Source: Paenibacillus sp. FSL H7-0737
GTDB taxonomy: Bacteria > Bacillota > Bacilli > Paenibacillales > Paenibacillaceae
DNA length: 64,000 nucleotides
NCBI RefSeq assembly: GCF_000758545.1
Contig: NZ_CP009279.1
Span: 1,550,001-1,614,000, forward strand
Direction of reading: 5' to 3'
Position numbers and translations under genes: made by a program. Below are positions 1-8,596 of the stretch, in pieces; positions within the stretch are counted from its first letter, which is position 1, and every line of letters starts with the position of its first letter. The notes under the pieces were generated by a model. The model was not told where the DNA came from, did not search any database, and saw only the letters and a list, made by a program, of their open reading frames with translations.

Positions 1-1
1 C

Positions 2-403
2 ATTGTCGGAACGTTGGTGATTGGACAAGCAGCGGTTGCAGCGGGTTTTATTTCATCTGCAATGGTCATTATTGTATCGCTTACAGCCATTTCTAGCTTT
101 GTTATTCCGGAGACAGGAATGTCAATAGCTGCGCGGATGATCCGTTTTGTGCTTATAGCTTTGGCCGGATTTATCGGATTATATGGAATTCTATTCGGTA
201 TTTTTATCATCGTACTGCATTTGTCGAGTTTGCGTTCTTTCGGAATGCCTTATATGAGTCCGCTCGGTCCTTATAATTCAAAAGACTTAAAAGACTCTAT
301 CTTTCGCTTTCCGTGGCCTTTTTTAAAGACAAGACCTGCTGAGAACAAGACGCAGAACCTATTTCGTCAAAGCACATCCAGTGATGAGGAATCGACACAA
401 TGA
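2..403 (+). CDS. Spore germination receptor A subunit, C-terminal part (GerAA/GerKA family), partial at the 5' end
   Basis: The reading frame is open from base 2, so the gene starts before the window. The visible 133 residues begin with the family signature GTLVIGQAAV, then two hydrophobic segments (about residues 15-40 and 48-75), then a basic and polar tail. This is the C-terminal end of the GerA-type A subunit, an inner-membrane component of the nutrient receptor in the spore. Its stop overlaps the start of the next gene by four bases, which is typical of the tricistronic gerA-type operons. Family assignment is firm; which receptor (GerA, GerB or GerK type) cannot be told from this piece. 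Confidence 0.9.
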   Translation: MVGTLVIGQAAVAAGFISSAMVIIVSLTAISSFVIPETGMSIAARMIRFVLIALAGFIGLYGILFGIFIIVLHLSSLRSFGMPYMSPLGPYNSKDLKDSIFRFPWPFLKTRPAENKTQNLFRQSTSSDEESTQ

Positions 404-1623
404 ATAAAAAATTAGTTAGAGGCGCTCTCCGATTGATGATAGCTCTCCAATTTACTTTAGTGCTAAGTGGCTGTTGGGAAAGAAAGGAGCTAAATGAGGT
501 AGCCTTTGTTCTGGGGATAGGGATCGACAAGGCTGAAACTGGTTATACAGTTTCGATGCAAGTCGTTATTCCATCTGCGATTTCCTCACAATCGAATGGA
601 GGAGGGGGAGGCACTGGAGTCCCAGTGGTTGTTTATAAATTTACGGTACCTACGTTTTATGATGCACAACGTATGTTGAATTTGGATAGTTCCAGGACGA
701 GTTATCTTGGTCATATCCGGGTGTTAGTGATTGGAGAGGAACTTGCACGCTCCGGAGTGGGCGAGATACTCGACGTATTTAAAAGAAGTCGGGAAGCTCG
801 AATGGATTTCTACGTCATGGTTGCCAGAGATACAACCGCCAGCGATGTCTTGAATGTCCTTACACCTATGGATAAATTACCAGCGAACAAATTATTTAGT
901 TCCCTAGATAATTCTTATAAAGATTCAGCAAAAACAGTCGCTGTCACGCTGGATGATTTTATTGAAAATTTATTGGCTGAAGGTGAACATCCTGTACTGA
1001 CCGGAGTGGAAGTTATGGGAGATCCCAAAGAGGGGGGAGATAAAAGCAATGTAGAGCGAACAATGCCTAAGGCGAGATTGGAATACCATACTGTAGCTGT
1101 GTTCAGAAAAGACAAACTGATCGGTTGGCTAAACGAGGGTGAAACGATTGGTTACAATTATATCAATGATAAGGTAACCTCACATTCTGGCGCGATAGCA
1201 GGGGAAGACGGAAAGCCTATTGTTATCGAAGCGATCCAGGCTTCAACCAAACGCAAAGTGAAAATTATTGATGGGGAGCCGCATATTTACCTTGACGTTA
1301 AGACGCTTTGCAACATTGAAGAAGTGCAAAGTACAGAAAATTTGGAATCGGAAAGCACCATAAAACGTTTGGAAAAGGAAACAGAGGAACGGATTATAGA
1401 GCGGATGCAAAACACTGTGGAGCAAGTAACTAATCGCTTCAATGTTGATATTATGGGATTTGGACAATCGATCTACCATGCCAGTCCTAAAGCCTGGACA
1501 AAGCTACAGCAAAAAAAAGGCGACGATTACCTTAAATCATTGCCCATCCATTATAGTGCCTCAGTAGTTATTAACCGCGTAGGTCTCACAGATAATTCTT
1601 TTCTTGAAAAAATCAAGGAGTGA
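400..1623 (+). CDS. Spore germination receptor C subunit, Ger(x)C lipoprotein
   Basis: A 407-residue protein with an N-terminal signal peptide ending in the lipobox LSGC (Cys about residue 25), then WERKELNEVAFVLGIGID, the standard opening of Ger(x)C family lipoproteins. Members are lipid-anchored to the outer face of the spore inner membrane and work with the A and B subunits in nutrient sensing. A Gly-rich stretch near residue 68 is a local low-complexity insertion. The start overlaps the stop of the A subunit gene and the next small gene follows within a few bases, so all three are one operon. No B subunit (amino-acid permease type) lies downstream, so it must be upstream of the window or elsewhere. 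Confidence 0.92.
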   Translation: MNKKLVRGALRLMIALQFTLVLSGCWERKELNEVAFVLGIGIDKAETGYTVSMQVVIPSAISSQSNGGGGGTGVPVVVYKFTVPTFYDAQRMLNLDSSRTSYLGHIRVLVIGEELARSGVGEILDVFKRSREARMDFYVMVARDTTASDVLNVLTPMDKLPANKLFSSLDNSYKDSAKTVAVTLDDFIENLLAEGEHPVLTGVEVMGDPKEGGDKSNVERTMPKARLEYHTVAVFRKDKLIGWLNEGETIGYNYINDKVTSHSGAIAGEDGKPIVIEAIQASTKRKVKIIDGEPHIYLDVKTLCNIEEVQSTENLESESTIKRLEKETEERIIERMQNTVEQVTNRFNVDIMGFGQSIYHASPKAWTKLQQKKGDDYLKSLPIHYSASVVINRVGLTDNSFLEKIKE

Positions 1624-1628
1624 GTCGA

Positions 1629-1859
1629 ATGGTGTTATTGTTTTTTTTGGTGCTTGCTGTAGGTTGTATGGCACTTGATTTGCCTAAATTAGTGCGAAAG
1701 CGCCGAGTACGTGATCTTAGCGTATATTTTATATTTTGGATTTTGGGACTTGGCGCGACCGTATGTGCGTTGTTAAAATTGAACATTCCGAGTCCTCTGT
1801 TTCTGATTATTCTTATCTATAAGCCAATAAATAATTTATTTGGAGTGTGGTTTCATTAA
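1629..1859 (+). CDS. Small two-helix membrane protein, probable germination receptor D-type subunit
   Basis: A 76-residue protein with two predicted membrane helices (about residues 1-17 and 31-66, the second possibly two short ones) separated by a basic loop LVRKRRVRD. I start it at the ATG at 1629 because AAGGAG lies 8 bases upstream; a GTG at 1620 overlapping the previous stop is possible. Known: small two-helix D subunits of about 60-80 residues are encoded in or beside many gerA-type operons in Bacillales and modulate germination. Position and topology fit; sequence identity to a characterised D subunit was not tested. A strong terminator follows directly. Confidence 0.6.
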   Translation: MVLLFFLVLAVGCMALDLPKLVRKRRVRDLSVYFIFWILGLGATVCALLKLNIPSPLFLIILIYKPINNLFGVWFH

Positions 1860-1884
1860 CAACGACGGATTTACAAATTATCAA

Positions 1885-1952
1885 ACCCCTTAGAATAAGC
1901 ATCGGATAAAACTTCTGGTTTATCTGATGAAATTCTAAGGGGTGTTTTTTTT
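1885..1952 (+). terminator. Rho-independent terminator of the germination operon
   Basis: A long hairpin whose arms ACCCCTTAGAAT and ATTCTAAGGGGT are perfectly complementary, with an inner continuation of the stem, followed by eight T residues. Confidence 0.93.
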
Positions 1953-2093
1953 ATGACGATCAAAACCAAATTCTCAATTGTTGTAAAAACAGATTAAAAT
2001 ATTCATTGCTATATACAATTAAATACAATAAAGTTGTCATATAGAGGATAATTTTGTCGATTTTTCTGCAAAAATGTTCCAATCCATATTGCA

Positions 2094-2136
2094 TCAGGCG
2101 ATATTAGGGTCTATGAGGTTCGAATCCTCCTCCTGA
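2094..2136 (+). other. tRNA-like remnant with acceptor stem and T-arm only
   Basis: A T-arm GAGG-TTCGAAT-CCTC (2115-2129) is followed directly by CTCCTGA, which pairs 6 of 7 positions with TCAGGCG at 2094-2100. Only 14 bases separate the 5' acceptor strand from the T-arm, so the D and anticodon arms are missing. No CCA is encoded. It is best read as a collapsed tRNA gene; chance or another structured RNA is possible. Confidence 0.35.
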
Positions 2137-2162
2137 AAAAGACATAAGAAAGTGGTGCGCAT

Positions 2163-2936
2163 ATGAGTAGCAACAGATTTGAGAACAAAGTAGTTATTAT
2201 TACAGGTGCAGGTACCGGAATCGGAAAAGCTACAGCCTTAAGAGTAGCAAGAGAGGGCGGTATTGTAGTAGTTGCCAATCGATCAGATGCCGGCGCTAAC
2301 ACAGTTGAGGAAATTAAGGCTCTAGGTGGGGAAGCGATGTTTGTTCGGTCAGATGTTTCTCTCGAAGCAGACTGCAAAAATATCGTAGATCAAACATTAG
2401 CGGCTTATGGAAAAATTGATTGCCTATATAATAACTCAGCAATTACAGGAGACAATACGGATGTTATAGACTATGATCCGTTGTTGTTTCAAAAAGTGAT
2501 TCAGACAAATCTCACTAGCCAATTCTACATGTTGCATTATACATTACCTCATATGAAATCTGGAGCTTCCGTTCTAAACTGCTCCTCTTTGCATGGTATT
2601 TTTATCGGGATGGCCAATGATGCAGCTTATTCAGCAAGTAAACATGCTATTGTGGGGATGACTAAATCGGTTGCCAAAGAAGTGGGTCACCGTAACATTA
2701 GAGTAAATGCCCTTTGCCCAGGACCTATCCCTACACCAACCATGAACAGATATGAAAAGCTGTTGTCTGATGATGTAGAGATGCTTCAATCTCTTATCGC
2801 TTCTGGAACGGCTCTGGGTAGATACGGTACGCCTGAGGAAGTAGCTGCGTTTGCATGCTTCCTACTAAGTGATGAGGCTTCGTTTATTACAGGTACAGCA
2901 CATGTGATTGACGGGGGCTATTCCGCAACAAAGTAA
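2163..2936 (+). CDS. Short-chain dehydrogenase/reductase (SDR) family oxidoreductase
   Basis: A 257-residue classical SDR. The cofactor-binding motif TGAGTGIG is at residues 15-22, a NNSA motif sits near residue 89, and the catalytic Ser and YSASK are at about residues 139 and 154-158. The C-terminal PGPI and ITGTAHVIDGGYS motifs are also standard. The protein is a soluble NAD(P)-dependent oxidoreductase; its substrate cannot be deduced. It stands alone between two terminators and so is probably transcribed by itself. The ribosome site upstream (AGAAAGTGGTG) is weak. Confidence 0.88.
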   Translation: MSSNRFENKVVIITGAGTGIGKATALRVAREGGIVVVANRSDAGANTVEEIKALGGEAMFVRSDVSLEADCKNIVDQTLAAYGKIDCLYNNSAITGDNTDVIDYDPLLFQKVIQTNLTSQFYMLHYTLPHMKSGASVLNCSSLHGIFIGMANDAAYSASKHAIVGMTKSVAKEVGHRNIRVNALCPGPIPTPTMNRYEKLLSDDVEMLQSLIASGTALGRYGTPEEVAAFACFLLSDEASFITGTAHVIDGGYSATK

Positions 2937-2979
2937 TCACGGATTGATTTACTTATATAACAACTAAATATATAGTATT

Positions 2980-3061
2980 AAAGGCTTTGCGGCGTATTCT
3001 GATTCCAAAAACCTGAAGGATGACTGGATTGGAATCGGAAGTCGCACGCAGAGCCTTTTTT
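2980..3061 (+). terminator. Terminator after the SDR gene
   Basis: Long imperfect hairpin: AAAGGCTTTGCG pairs with CGCAGAGCCTTT and an inner segment around GATTCCAAA pairs with TTGGAATC. It ends in a run of T. Confidence 0.75.
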
Positions 3062-3405
3062 AGTTGTCTAAAAAAAATAGATTCTTCGTATATTGGCAAA
3101 TTGAATGGCTGCAAGAGACAGCAGATACACAAAAATGAATGAATTAAGGAAAATATGACCATGGATATGTTGGAATTTGTAGAAATTTGTATTTTAATAT
3201 AAATAAAAAAAGAAATTTGTCGATAATAATATAGGTAATATGTATTAGTTAATATTCTAGAAAGGGTGTTGTTATAAAAACGATACAGGAAGTAGATGTC
3301 GTCGCCCTGAAAAAGTATGGGGTGGGTATTTTTTGTCTGTGAAGTTACATACATTTCATCTCTATTATTAAAAAAATAACGTTAAAACTTGGAGGAAAAA
3401 TAATT
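3062..3405. other. AT-rich intergenic stretch without a recognisable gene
   Basis: I see no coding sequence that I can support on either strand. The last 20 bases hold a strong ribosome binding site (TTGGAGGAAAAA) for the next gene; a promoter is expected here but I cannot place it securely. Confidence 0.4.
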
Positions 3406-3765
3406 ATGTCATACACAATTAAGTACAACCAAAATGAGAACCATATCGATGTAGTATCTATTGATTTTTCAGCTGAAGATGTTCCAGGATACCTGAAAGA
3501 TTTTGAAAATATCATGAAGCTTGTTAAACCTAAATTTACAGGAACAACTGATGTAACTGATTCTAAAAGTGTACTTACTCCTGAGGTTGCAGCTATGCTA
3601 GCCCCTACAGGTGCTATGGCGAGTGAAGCTGGTCAAGCAGGATGGGCTTATGTAACTAAAAACCCAATTTGGAAGATGCAATTGAAACGTATTTTTGGTA
3701 GAGATTTTGCAGATGCTTACGATACCTACGAAGAAGCTAGAACATACCTGAAAAGCTTGCAATAA
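3406..3765 (+). CDS. Small soluble protein, possibly SpoIIAA-like (STAS-type) fold
   Basis: A 119-residue protein of mixed alpha/beta pattern with no signal peptide or membrane segment. A strong Shine-Dalgarno sequence lies 8 bases before the ATG. The C-terminal half, with a central WAYVTKNPIWKMQLKRIFG and an ending AYDTYEEARTYL, resembles the ending of SpoIIAA-like STAS domain proteins, where an aromatic-acidic stretch precedes a final helix of the AxxWL type. That is a pattern-level inference; a structure prediction would settle it. It is monocistronic, bounded by a bidirectional terminator. Function is unknown. Confidence 0.6.
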   Translation: MSYTIKYNQNENHIDVVSIDFSAEDVPGYLKDFENIMKLVKPKFTGTTDVTDSKSVLTPEVAAMLAPTGAMASEAGQAGWAYVTKNPIWKMQLKRIFGRDFADAYDTYEEARTYLKSLQ

Positions 3766-3781
3766 TCTAATCTTACAGTTA

Positions 3782-3818
3782 GCAAAAAGTGCGGAGAATT
3801 TTCTCCGCACTTTTTTGC
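3782..3818. terminator. Bidirectional terminator between convergent genes
   Basis: Perfect stem AAGTGCGGAGAA / TTCTCCGCACTT with A-rich and T-rich flanks, so it can serve both the upstream plus-strand gene and nrdF on the minus strand. Confidence 0.92.
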
Positions 3819-3829
3819 TTTATCTATAT

Positions 3830-4789
3830 TTAAAATTGAAAATCTTCATCTTTCAGCGGCTCCACGTTAAGCGCCCGGACGTATCCGTTACCTTTTTTCG
3901 AGAAGAAATCATGCTGCTTGGTGTGGGTACTGATGCCATTCTGAACAATCGGGTTGATCTCTTCCTCGTCGAATAGCGGATCATGCCCCAGATTCATCAT
4001 GGCTTTGTTAGCATTGTATCTAAGGAAGGTCTTGACCTCGTCCACCAGTCCGATGGGAGCGTAGATCTGCTCGGTATAACGTTCTTCATTCTCATGTAGC
4101 AGTCTAAGGAGGTCTACCAGCTTCTGGTGTAGCTCACGCTGCTCGTCATCTGGTAGCCCGTCAAAGATCTCCTGCGCCAGCACACCGACATATACGCCAT
4201 GGATGCTCTCATCCCGCAGAATAAGGTCGATGATCTCACCGCTGCATGTCATTTTGCCTTGGCCAGCTAGATAAAGCGGGTAGAAGAAGCCACTGTAGAA
4301 CAAGTAGCTCTCGAGCAGCACTGAGGCTGCCATGGCAAGGTACAGATCTTTGGGTGAATCTATTTTTTTGTAATATTGTGATATGGTCTCTGCCTTGAAC
4401 TGCAGATAAGGGTTCTCTTCAACCCAGCGGAACACACTGTCAATCTCCTCTGTGGAGGACAAAGTGGTGAAAATGCTACTGTACGATTTGGCGTGAATCT
4501 GTTCCATCATGCCCATAAAGCCAAGCACAGCCTTGCGCTGAAGACCTTCGACATGCTCCATAATCTGCGGCATACCTACTCCGCCTTGAATCGTATCCAG
4601 CAGTGTGAGTCCGCCGAGTACCTTCATATAGGAGTCCTTTTCTTGCTCACTGAGCGTGAGCCAGGACATTTTATCATCGGATAATGGAATTTCATCGTCC
4701 GTCCAGAATTGCATAATGTTCTGATTCCAGAACATCAATGAGAAATCGTCGTCAGGACGGTTCCAGTTAACGGCTTGGATAGCGGTCAT
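3830..4789 (-). CDS. nrdF: Class Ib ribonucleoside-diphosphate reductase, beta subunit
   Basis: A 319-residue R2-type ferritin-like subunit that holds the dimetal-tyrosyl radical cofactor needed to start ribonucleotide reduction. It opens with QAVNWNRPDDDFSLMFWNQN, the hallmark of NrdF, and contains helix motifs with metal ligands in the EQIHAKSY and RDESIHGVYVG segments. Length matches the family (about 320-330). It is the last gene of nrdI-nrdE-nrdF, with a 39-base gap after nrdE. With NrdI present, the cofactor is probably the manganese form, as in other class Ib systems. Confidence 0.95.
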   Translation of the reverse strand: MTAIQAVNWNRPDDDFSLMFWNQNIMQFWTDDEIPLSDDKMSWLTLSEQEKDSYMKVLGGLTLLDTIQGGVGMPQIMEHVEGLQRKAVLGFMGMMEQIHAKSYSSIFTTLSSTEEIDSVFRWVEENPYLQFKAETISQYYKKIDSPKDLYLAMAASVLLESYLFYSGFFYPLYLAGQGKMTCSGEIIDLILRDESIHGVYVGVLAQEIFDGLPDDEQRELHQKLVDLLRLLHENEERYTEQIYAPIGLVDEVKTFLRYNANKAMMNLGHDPLFDEEEINPIVQNGISTHTKQHDFFSKKGNGYVRALNVEPLKDEDFQF

Positions 4790-4828
4790 AATATGGCAAT
4801 CTCCTTTTCTGCGGCTATAGCCTTCCAG

Positions 4829-6913
4829 TTAGATCGAGCAGGTGAGGCATTCCTCAACAGACAGCTTTTTGGTCCGGGTGTAATACAGCGACTTCAGGCC
4901 TTTATGCGCCGCGTACAGATAGGAACGGGCCAGTTCTCTGGTTGAGACATCACTGTTCACATGCAGAACGGTCGAGATGCCCTGGTCGATATGGGGCTGA
5001 ATTTCCGCGATTAAATCGATCACCTTGAACTGATCCATTTGGTAAGCCGATTTATAGAAAAATACATTGTCTGGACGCAGGTACGGCATCGGATAGTAAG
5101 TCGTCGAATTAGCATAAGTCCGTGTCTCAATCTGCTCTACAATAGGCATAACGCTTGAAGTAGCATTTTGAATATAGGAAATGCTGGCTGTTGGCGCAAT
5201 TGCTAAACGGTAAGCATGGTACAAGCCATTTGCTTTTACTGCATCTCGCAGTTGTTCCCAGTCCGCAGGGGATGGGATGAAAATATCTCCGAACAGCTCT
5301 TGTACCCTTGGCGTTACAGGGCGGTAATCCGTAGTCAGGTAACGCTCAAAATAAGCTCCTGTAGCATAATCAGAAGCCTCAAAACCATGGAAAGACCGGC
5401 CGGTTGCAGCAGCGATCTCCATGCTTTTCTCCAGTGAATGGTAGTTCATGGTCATGAAGAAGGTCCGGGCAAAATCGCGAGCCTGTTCGCTTTCATAAGC
5501 GATCTTGTTCTTGGCCAGATAGCCGTGCAGATTCATGACGCCGAGACCGACGGAGTGCATCTCTTTGTTAGCTTTGGCTACGCCTGGGGCATTAGAGATG
5601 CTGGTCATATCGCTGACTGCAGTCAAGGCGATCATGCCTTCATGTACCGATTCACGGATTTTGCCATGCTCCATCACGTTGACAATGTTCAAGGAAGCCA
5701 GATTGCAGCTTACATCACGGCGGATGGTATCTTCCTGTCCGTAGTCAGCAATTTCTGAGGTCTCCTGCAGCTGGAAGATTTCTGTGCAGAGGTTGGACAT
5801 TTTGATCTGTCCGACATTTTTCAGGGCATGGGCCGCATTAGCGTTGCTCTTGTTCATAATATATGGATAGCCAGATTCCAGCTGGATCATGGCGATTTTG
5901 GTCAGCATATCCCGTGCGCTCATGGCCTTTCTCTTTTTGACACGTGGATCGGCTAGCAGCTTATCGTACATATCATCCAAATCCATGTCATCAAGATGCG
6001 TGCCATAAGCCTTGTACACACTGTAAGGGGCAAATACATGGAGCGGTTCATTGTCCTTCGCCAGCTTATAGAAGTGATTCGGAATGATCAGGCCGATGGA
6101 CAGTGTTTTGAGTCTTGTTTTTTCGTCGGCGTTGATCTTCTTACTGTCGAGAAATTCAAGAACATCCCATCCAAAAATGTTGTAGTAGGCGGCCCCAGAG
6201 CCTTTACGTTGACCCATCTGGTCAGCATAGGAGAAGCCGTCTTCCATCAGCTTGAGCACAGGTATAATGCCCTTAGCCGCATCCTCGACACCCTTGATTG
6301 TCTCTCCGCGGGAACGAAGCTTGGACAGGTTGACAGCCACGCCACCGCCGATCTTCGAGAGCTGCATGCAGGTATTGAGCACATAGTTGATCGAATTAAG
6401 CGAGTCGTCCATTTCGATAAGGAAGCAGGAGACAAGCTCCCCGCGACGGCTCTTGCCGGCATTCAAGAAGGTAGGAGTCGCTGGCTGCAGGCGCTGCTCC
6501 ATCATCGAACGAGCAAGCATGCCGGCAGTAGCGGCGTTGCTGCGTCCTAGGTGAAGGGCAACTGCCGCCACACGGTCCGGATAATGCTCCAGATATTGCT
6601 TGCGGTCATTGCTTTTTACAGCGTAATCCGTATAGAACTTCGAAGCTGCCATATAGGATGGAAAGCTGAAGTTGTAAGAATGGGTAATTTGGTAAACTTC
6701 TTCAATTTCAGCCAAGCTGTACTGTTCGTAAAAATTTTCGTAGAAATCCTGTTCAATCATATAATCAACCTTGGCTTTTGTATTCTCAAAAACCAAGCTC
6801 CGCCGTTCTACATTCCGCATAAATTCGGCTACTGCCTCAAGGTCTTTATCCAATTGAAAGAAACCACTTTCGTCTCTTTTCATCAACATGTTGTTTAGTT
6901 CAATATGCCGCAA
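4829..6913 (-). CDS. nrdE: Class Ib ribonucleoside-diphosphate reductase, alpha subunit
   Basis: A 694-residue catalytic subunit that converts ribonucleoside diphosphates to deoxyribonucleotides. Visible family features include the ATPTFLNAG and VSCFLIEMDDSLNSI segment (first active-site Cys), SNLCTEIFQ (central radical Cys region), the APTASISYIQNATSSVMPI motif, and the C-terminal redox pair in ECLTCSI. The N-terminal ATP-cone of class Ia enzymes is absent, as expected for class Ib. The start overlaps the nrdI stop by 14 bases, showing translational coupling. Confidence 0.96.
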   Translation of the reverse strand: MRHIELNNMLMKRDESGFFQLDKDLEAVAEFMRNVERRSLVFENTKAKVDYMIEQDFYENFYEQYSLAEIEEVYQITHSYNFSFPSYMAASKFYTDYAVKSNDRKQYLEHYPDRVAAVALHLGRSNAATAGMLARSMMEQRLQPATPTFLNAGKSRRGELVSCFLIEMDDSLNSINYVLNTCMQLSKIGGGVAVNLSKLRSRGETIKGVEDAAKGIIPVLKLMEDGFSYADQMGQRKGSGAAYYNIFGWDVLEFLDSKKINADEKTRLKTLSIGLIIPNHFYKLAKDNEPLHVFAPYSVYKAYGTHLDDMDLDDMYDKLLADPRVKKRKAMSARDMLTKIAMIQLESGYPYIMNKSNANAAHALKNVGQIKMSNLCTEIFQLQETSEIADYGQEDTIRRDVSCNLASLNIVNVMEHGKIRESVHEGMIALTAVSDMTSISNAPGVAKANKEMHSVGLGVMNLHGYLAKNKIAYESEQARDFARTFFMTMNYHSLEKSMEIAAATGRSFHGFEASDYATGAYFERYLTTDYRPVTPRVQELFGDIFIPSPADWEQLRDAVKANGLYHAYRLAIAPTASISYIQNATSSVMPIVEQIETRTYANSTTYYPMPYLRPDNVFFYKSAYQMDQFKVIDLIAEIQPHIDQGISTVLHVNSDVSTRELARSYLYAAHKGLKSLYYTRTKKLSVEECLTCSI

Positions 6914-7259
6914 CTCGGCTCACCTCCTGTTTAATTCGTTCCACATCACCAAATGTGCCCGATAGCTCAAATTTACCGATAACGGGTACATTGTACCGAT
7001 CTGCTATCAAGTCTGCGCTATGCGCGAACAGCTCGCCCCAGTTCTTGTTGCCGCTGGCGGCGATGCCTTTCAAATTGGAATAATTGTTCTTCAAGAAAGT
7101 AGACACCTTCTCTGGAATCTGTCCAAAGCCGGTGGTATATGTAATAAGCACATAGGGCTCGTCAATGGTCATATGCTCTTCAATCTGCACAGCTGGCAGC
7201 TTAAGCTTACCAATGAAGCGTTTGACGTTTCCGGTTTTTGAATCGTATGCGACTAGCAT
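6900..7259 (-). CDS. nrdI: Flavodoxin-like ribonucleotide reductase assembly protein NrdI
   Basis: A 119-residue flavodoxin-fold protein. The FMN phosphate loop is SKTGNVKRFI (residues 7-16), and the AASGNKNWGELFA and FELSGTFGDVERI segments are typical of NrdI. Known role: it supplies the oxidant that builds the manganese-tyrosyl radical in NrdF. It is the first gene of the nrdIEF operon, preceded by two NrdR boxes. Confidence 0.93.
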   Translation of the reverse strand: MLVAYDSKTGNVKRFIGKLKLPAVQIEEHMTIDEPYVLITYTTGFGQIPEKVSTFLKNNYSNLKGIAASGNKNWGELFAHSADLIADRYNVPVIGKFELSGTFGDVERIKQEVSRVAAY

Positions 7260-7331
7260 GGAGTCTCTCCCCCTGTATATATTACTGTAAAGATTGAATA
7301 GATAAGCTATAAATACTGGAAAATCATATGC

Positions 7332-7377
7332 ATACTATATTTAGTGTGCGTTGTTTATTTTATCACTATATGTTGAA
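7332..7377 (-). promoter_or_regulatory. Tandem NrdR boxes upstream of nrdIEF
   Basis: ATACTATATTTAGTGT at 7332-7347 closely matches the NrdR consensus (ACACWATATWTWGTGT). A weaker second copy, ATCACTATATGTTGAA, is at 7362-7377. They start 30 bases apart, about three helical turns, the usual spacing of paired NrdR sites. Confidence 0.75.
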
Positions 7378-7644
7378 AAGTCAACATGAAAAGTGCTTCC
7401 TAACTAGTCGGAAACTGGTCTAGTAAACGCTCTATTAAAGTGTTAATATCACGAAAATACGCAGGTTGGAGCGGTTTGCTAAGGCAGCTGTGTTGTTTTT
7501 TGTGCTGGATCTTACTGCATCTTTTTTATCATGACAAATTAGCGTCACTCCGTTGAGCAGAACTGGGAGAAGATGGATGAGATCATTAATGAAGCAAAAG
7601 CGGAGAGACTAACAATGGGGTTGTACAATTTCCCCCGTACATGC

Positions 7645-7672
7645 ACTTCTAGGCATCTACCCACATACAATA
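7645..7672 (+). promoter_or_regulatory. Probable SigK-type (overlapping SigE-type) promoter of sigK
   Basis: AC at 7645-7646, a 17-base spacer, and CATACAATA at 7664-7672 match the SigK consensus (AC-N16/17-CATANNNTA). The same -10 also fits SigE (CATACAAT). Known: sigK in Bacillus is made by SigE and then by its own product, so this fits an autoregulated mother-cell promoter. Confidence 0.6.
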
Positions 7673-7739
7673 AGATGACCATGAACCCGTAAGGCTAACA
7701 GATCGGTTTCATTGTACAAGTGCGGGAGGTGTCGCCAAG

Positions 7740-8441
7740 TTGCCTGGATTCTTAAGTACGATCGCGTTGCTAATCAAAGAACTGACGTTGCTGGTATCCT
7801 ACGTAAGGAACAACGCATTTCCACAGCCGCTCTCGGAGCAGGAGGAAAGTAAATACTTAGGCATGATGGCTGAAGGGGATGCTAAAGCCCGAAATTTGCT
7901 TATCGAGCACAATTTGAGACTTGTCGCCCATATAGTAAAAAAATTCGATAATACTGGGGAAGACATGGAGGATCTGATCTCCATCGGCACGATCGGCCTG
8001 ATTAAAGCCATAGAGAGCTATCGCCCGAACAAAGGGACAAAGCTAGCCACTTTTGCTGCCCGATGTATCGAAAACGAAATTCTGATGCACTTAAGATCCT
8101 TGAAGAAAACACGGAAAGACGTATCTCTGCACGATCCAATTGGGACAGACAAGGAAGGTAATGAGATCACGCTGATCGATATCCTTGGCTCCGAGGCTGA
8201 TGATGTCATTAAAGAGGTCGATCTGAAGATCGAGAAGAGCAAGATTTATCGTAATCTTGATATTCTGGATGACCGAGAGAAAGAAGTTGTGGTGGGTAGG
8301 TTTGGGCTGGATACAGGTGGAGAAGAGAGGACGCAGCGGGAGATTGCCAAGGAGTTGGGGATCTCGCGGAGTTATGTTTCGCGGATAGAGAAGAGGGCGC
8401 TCATGAAGTTGTATCATGAGTTTTATAAGGCGAAGCGGTAA
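7740..8441 (+). CDS. sigK: RNA polymerase sporulation sigma factor SigK, pro-form
   Basis: A 233-residue sigma-70 family factor nearly collinear with Bacillus pro-SigK. The N-terminal hydrophobic pro-sequence and [20 protein letters not shown] segment match the peptide removed by SpoIVFB. Region 2 ([24 protein letters not shown]) and the region 4 helix-turn-helix ([22 protein letters not shown]) are complete. The start is a TTG with GGGAGG about 9 bases upstream. It directs late mother-cell transcription during sporulation. The gene is uninterrupted here, so no DNA excision is needed to express it. Three shorter copies of its 3' part lie at 21.0, 28.4 and 31.7 kb. Confidence 0.95.
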   Translation: MPGFLSTIALLIKELTLLVSYVRNNAFPQPLSEQEESKYLGMMAEGDAKARNLLIEHNLRLVAHIVKKFDNTGEDMEDLISIGTIGLIKAIESYRPNKGTKLATFAARCIENEILMHLRSLKKTRKDVSLHDPIGTDKEGNEITLIDILGSEADDVIKEVDLKIEKSKIYRNLDILDDREKEVVVGRFGLDTGGEERTQREIAKELGISRSYVSRIEKRALMKLYHEFYKAKR

Positions 8442-8487
8442 GACTGATGACAATTTCACAGTAATAATCCATTAATAATAAAACTTG

Positions 8488-8520
8488 AAAAGCGACTTGT
8501 CTAAGGATGAGTCGTTTTTT
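8488..8520 (+). terminator. Terminator after sigK
   Basis: Short imperfect hairpin GCGACTTGTC-TAAG-GATGAGTCG followed by six T. Recognisable versions of this same hairpin follow the truncated sigK copies at 21.57 and 28.87 kb. Confidence 0.65.
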
Positions 8521-8596
8521 GTGTGGATAGGGTTCACCCTACTTATGATACGGTTCACCGTAACATCTATAGAGCGAAATACAGGTAATTCTCATA

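Noticed and set aside
2953..3354. 133-residue minus-strand frame in the gap after the SDR gene
   Set aside because: It crosses the SDR terminator, is AT-driven low-complexity sequence, and has no ribosome site.
5996..6550. 184-residue frame antisense to nrdE
   Set aside because: It lies fully inside the conserved nrdE gene on the opposite strand; its openness follows from nrdE codon use.
8530..8565. Short repeats GGTTCACCCT and GGTTCACCGT
   Set aside because: Two ten-base near-matches only; similar to a stretch near 16983 but too short to call a repeat family.
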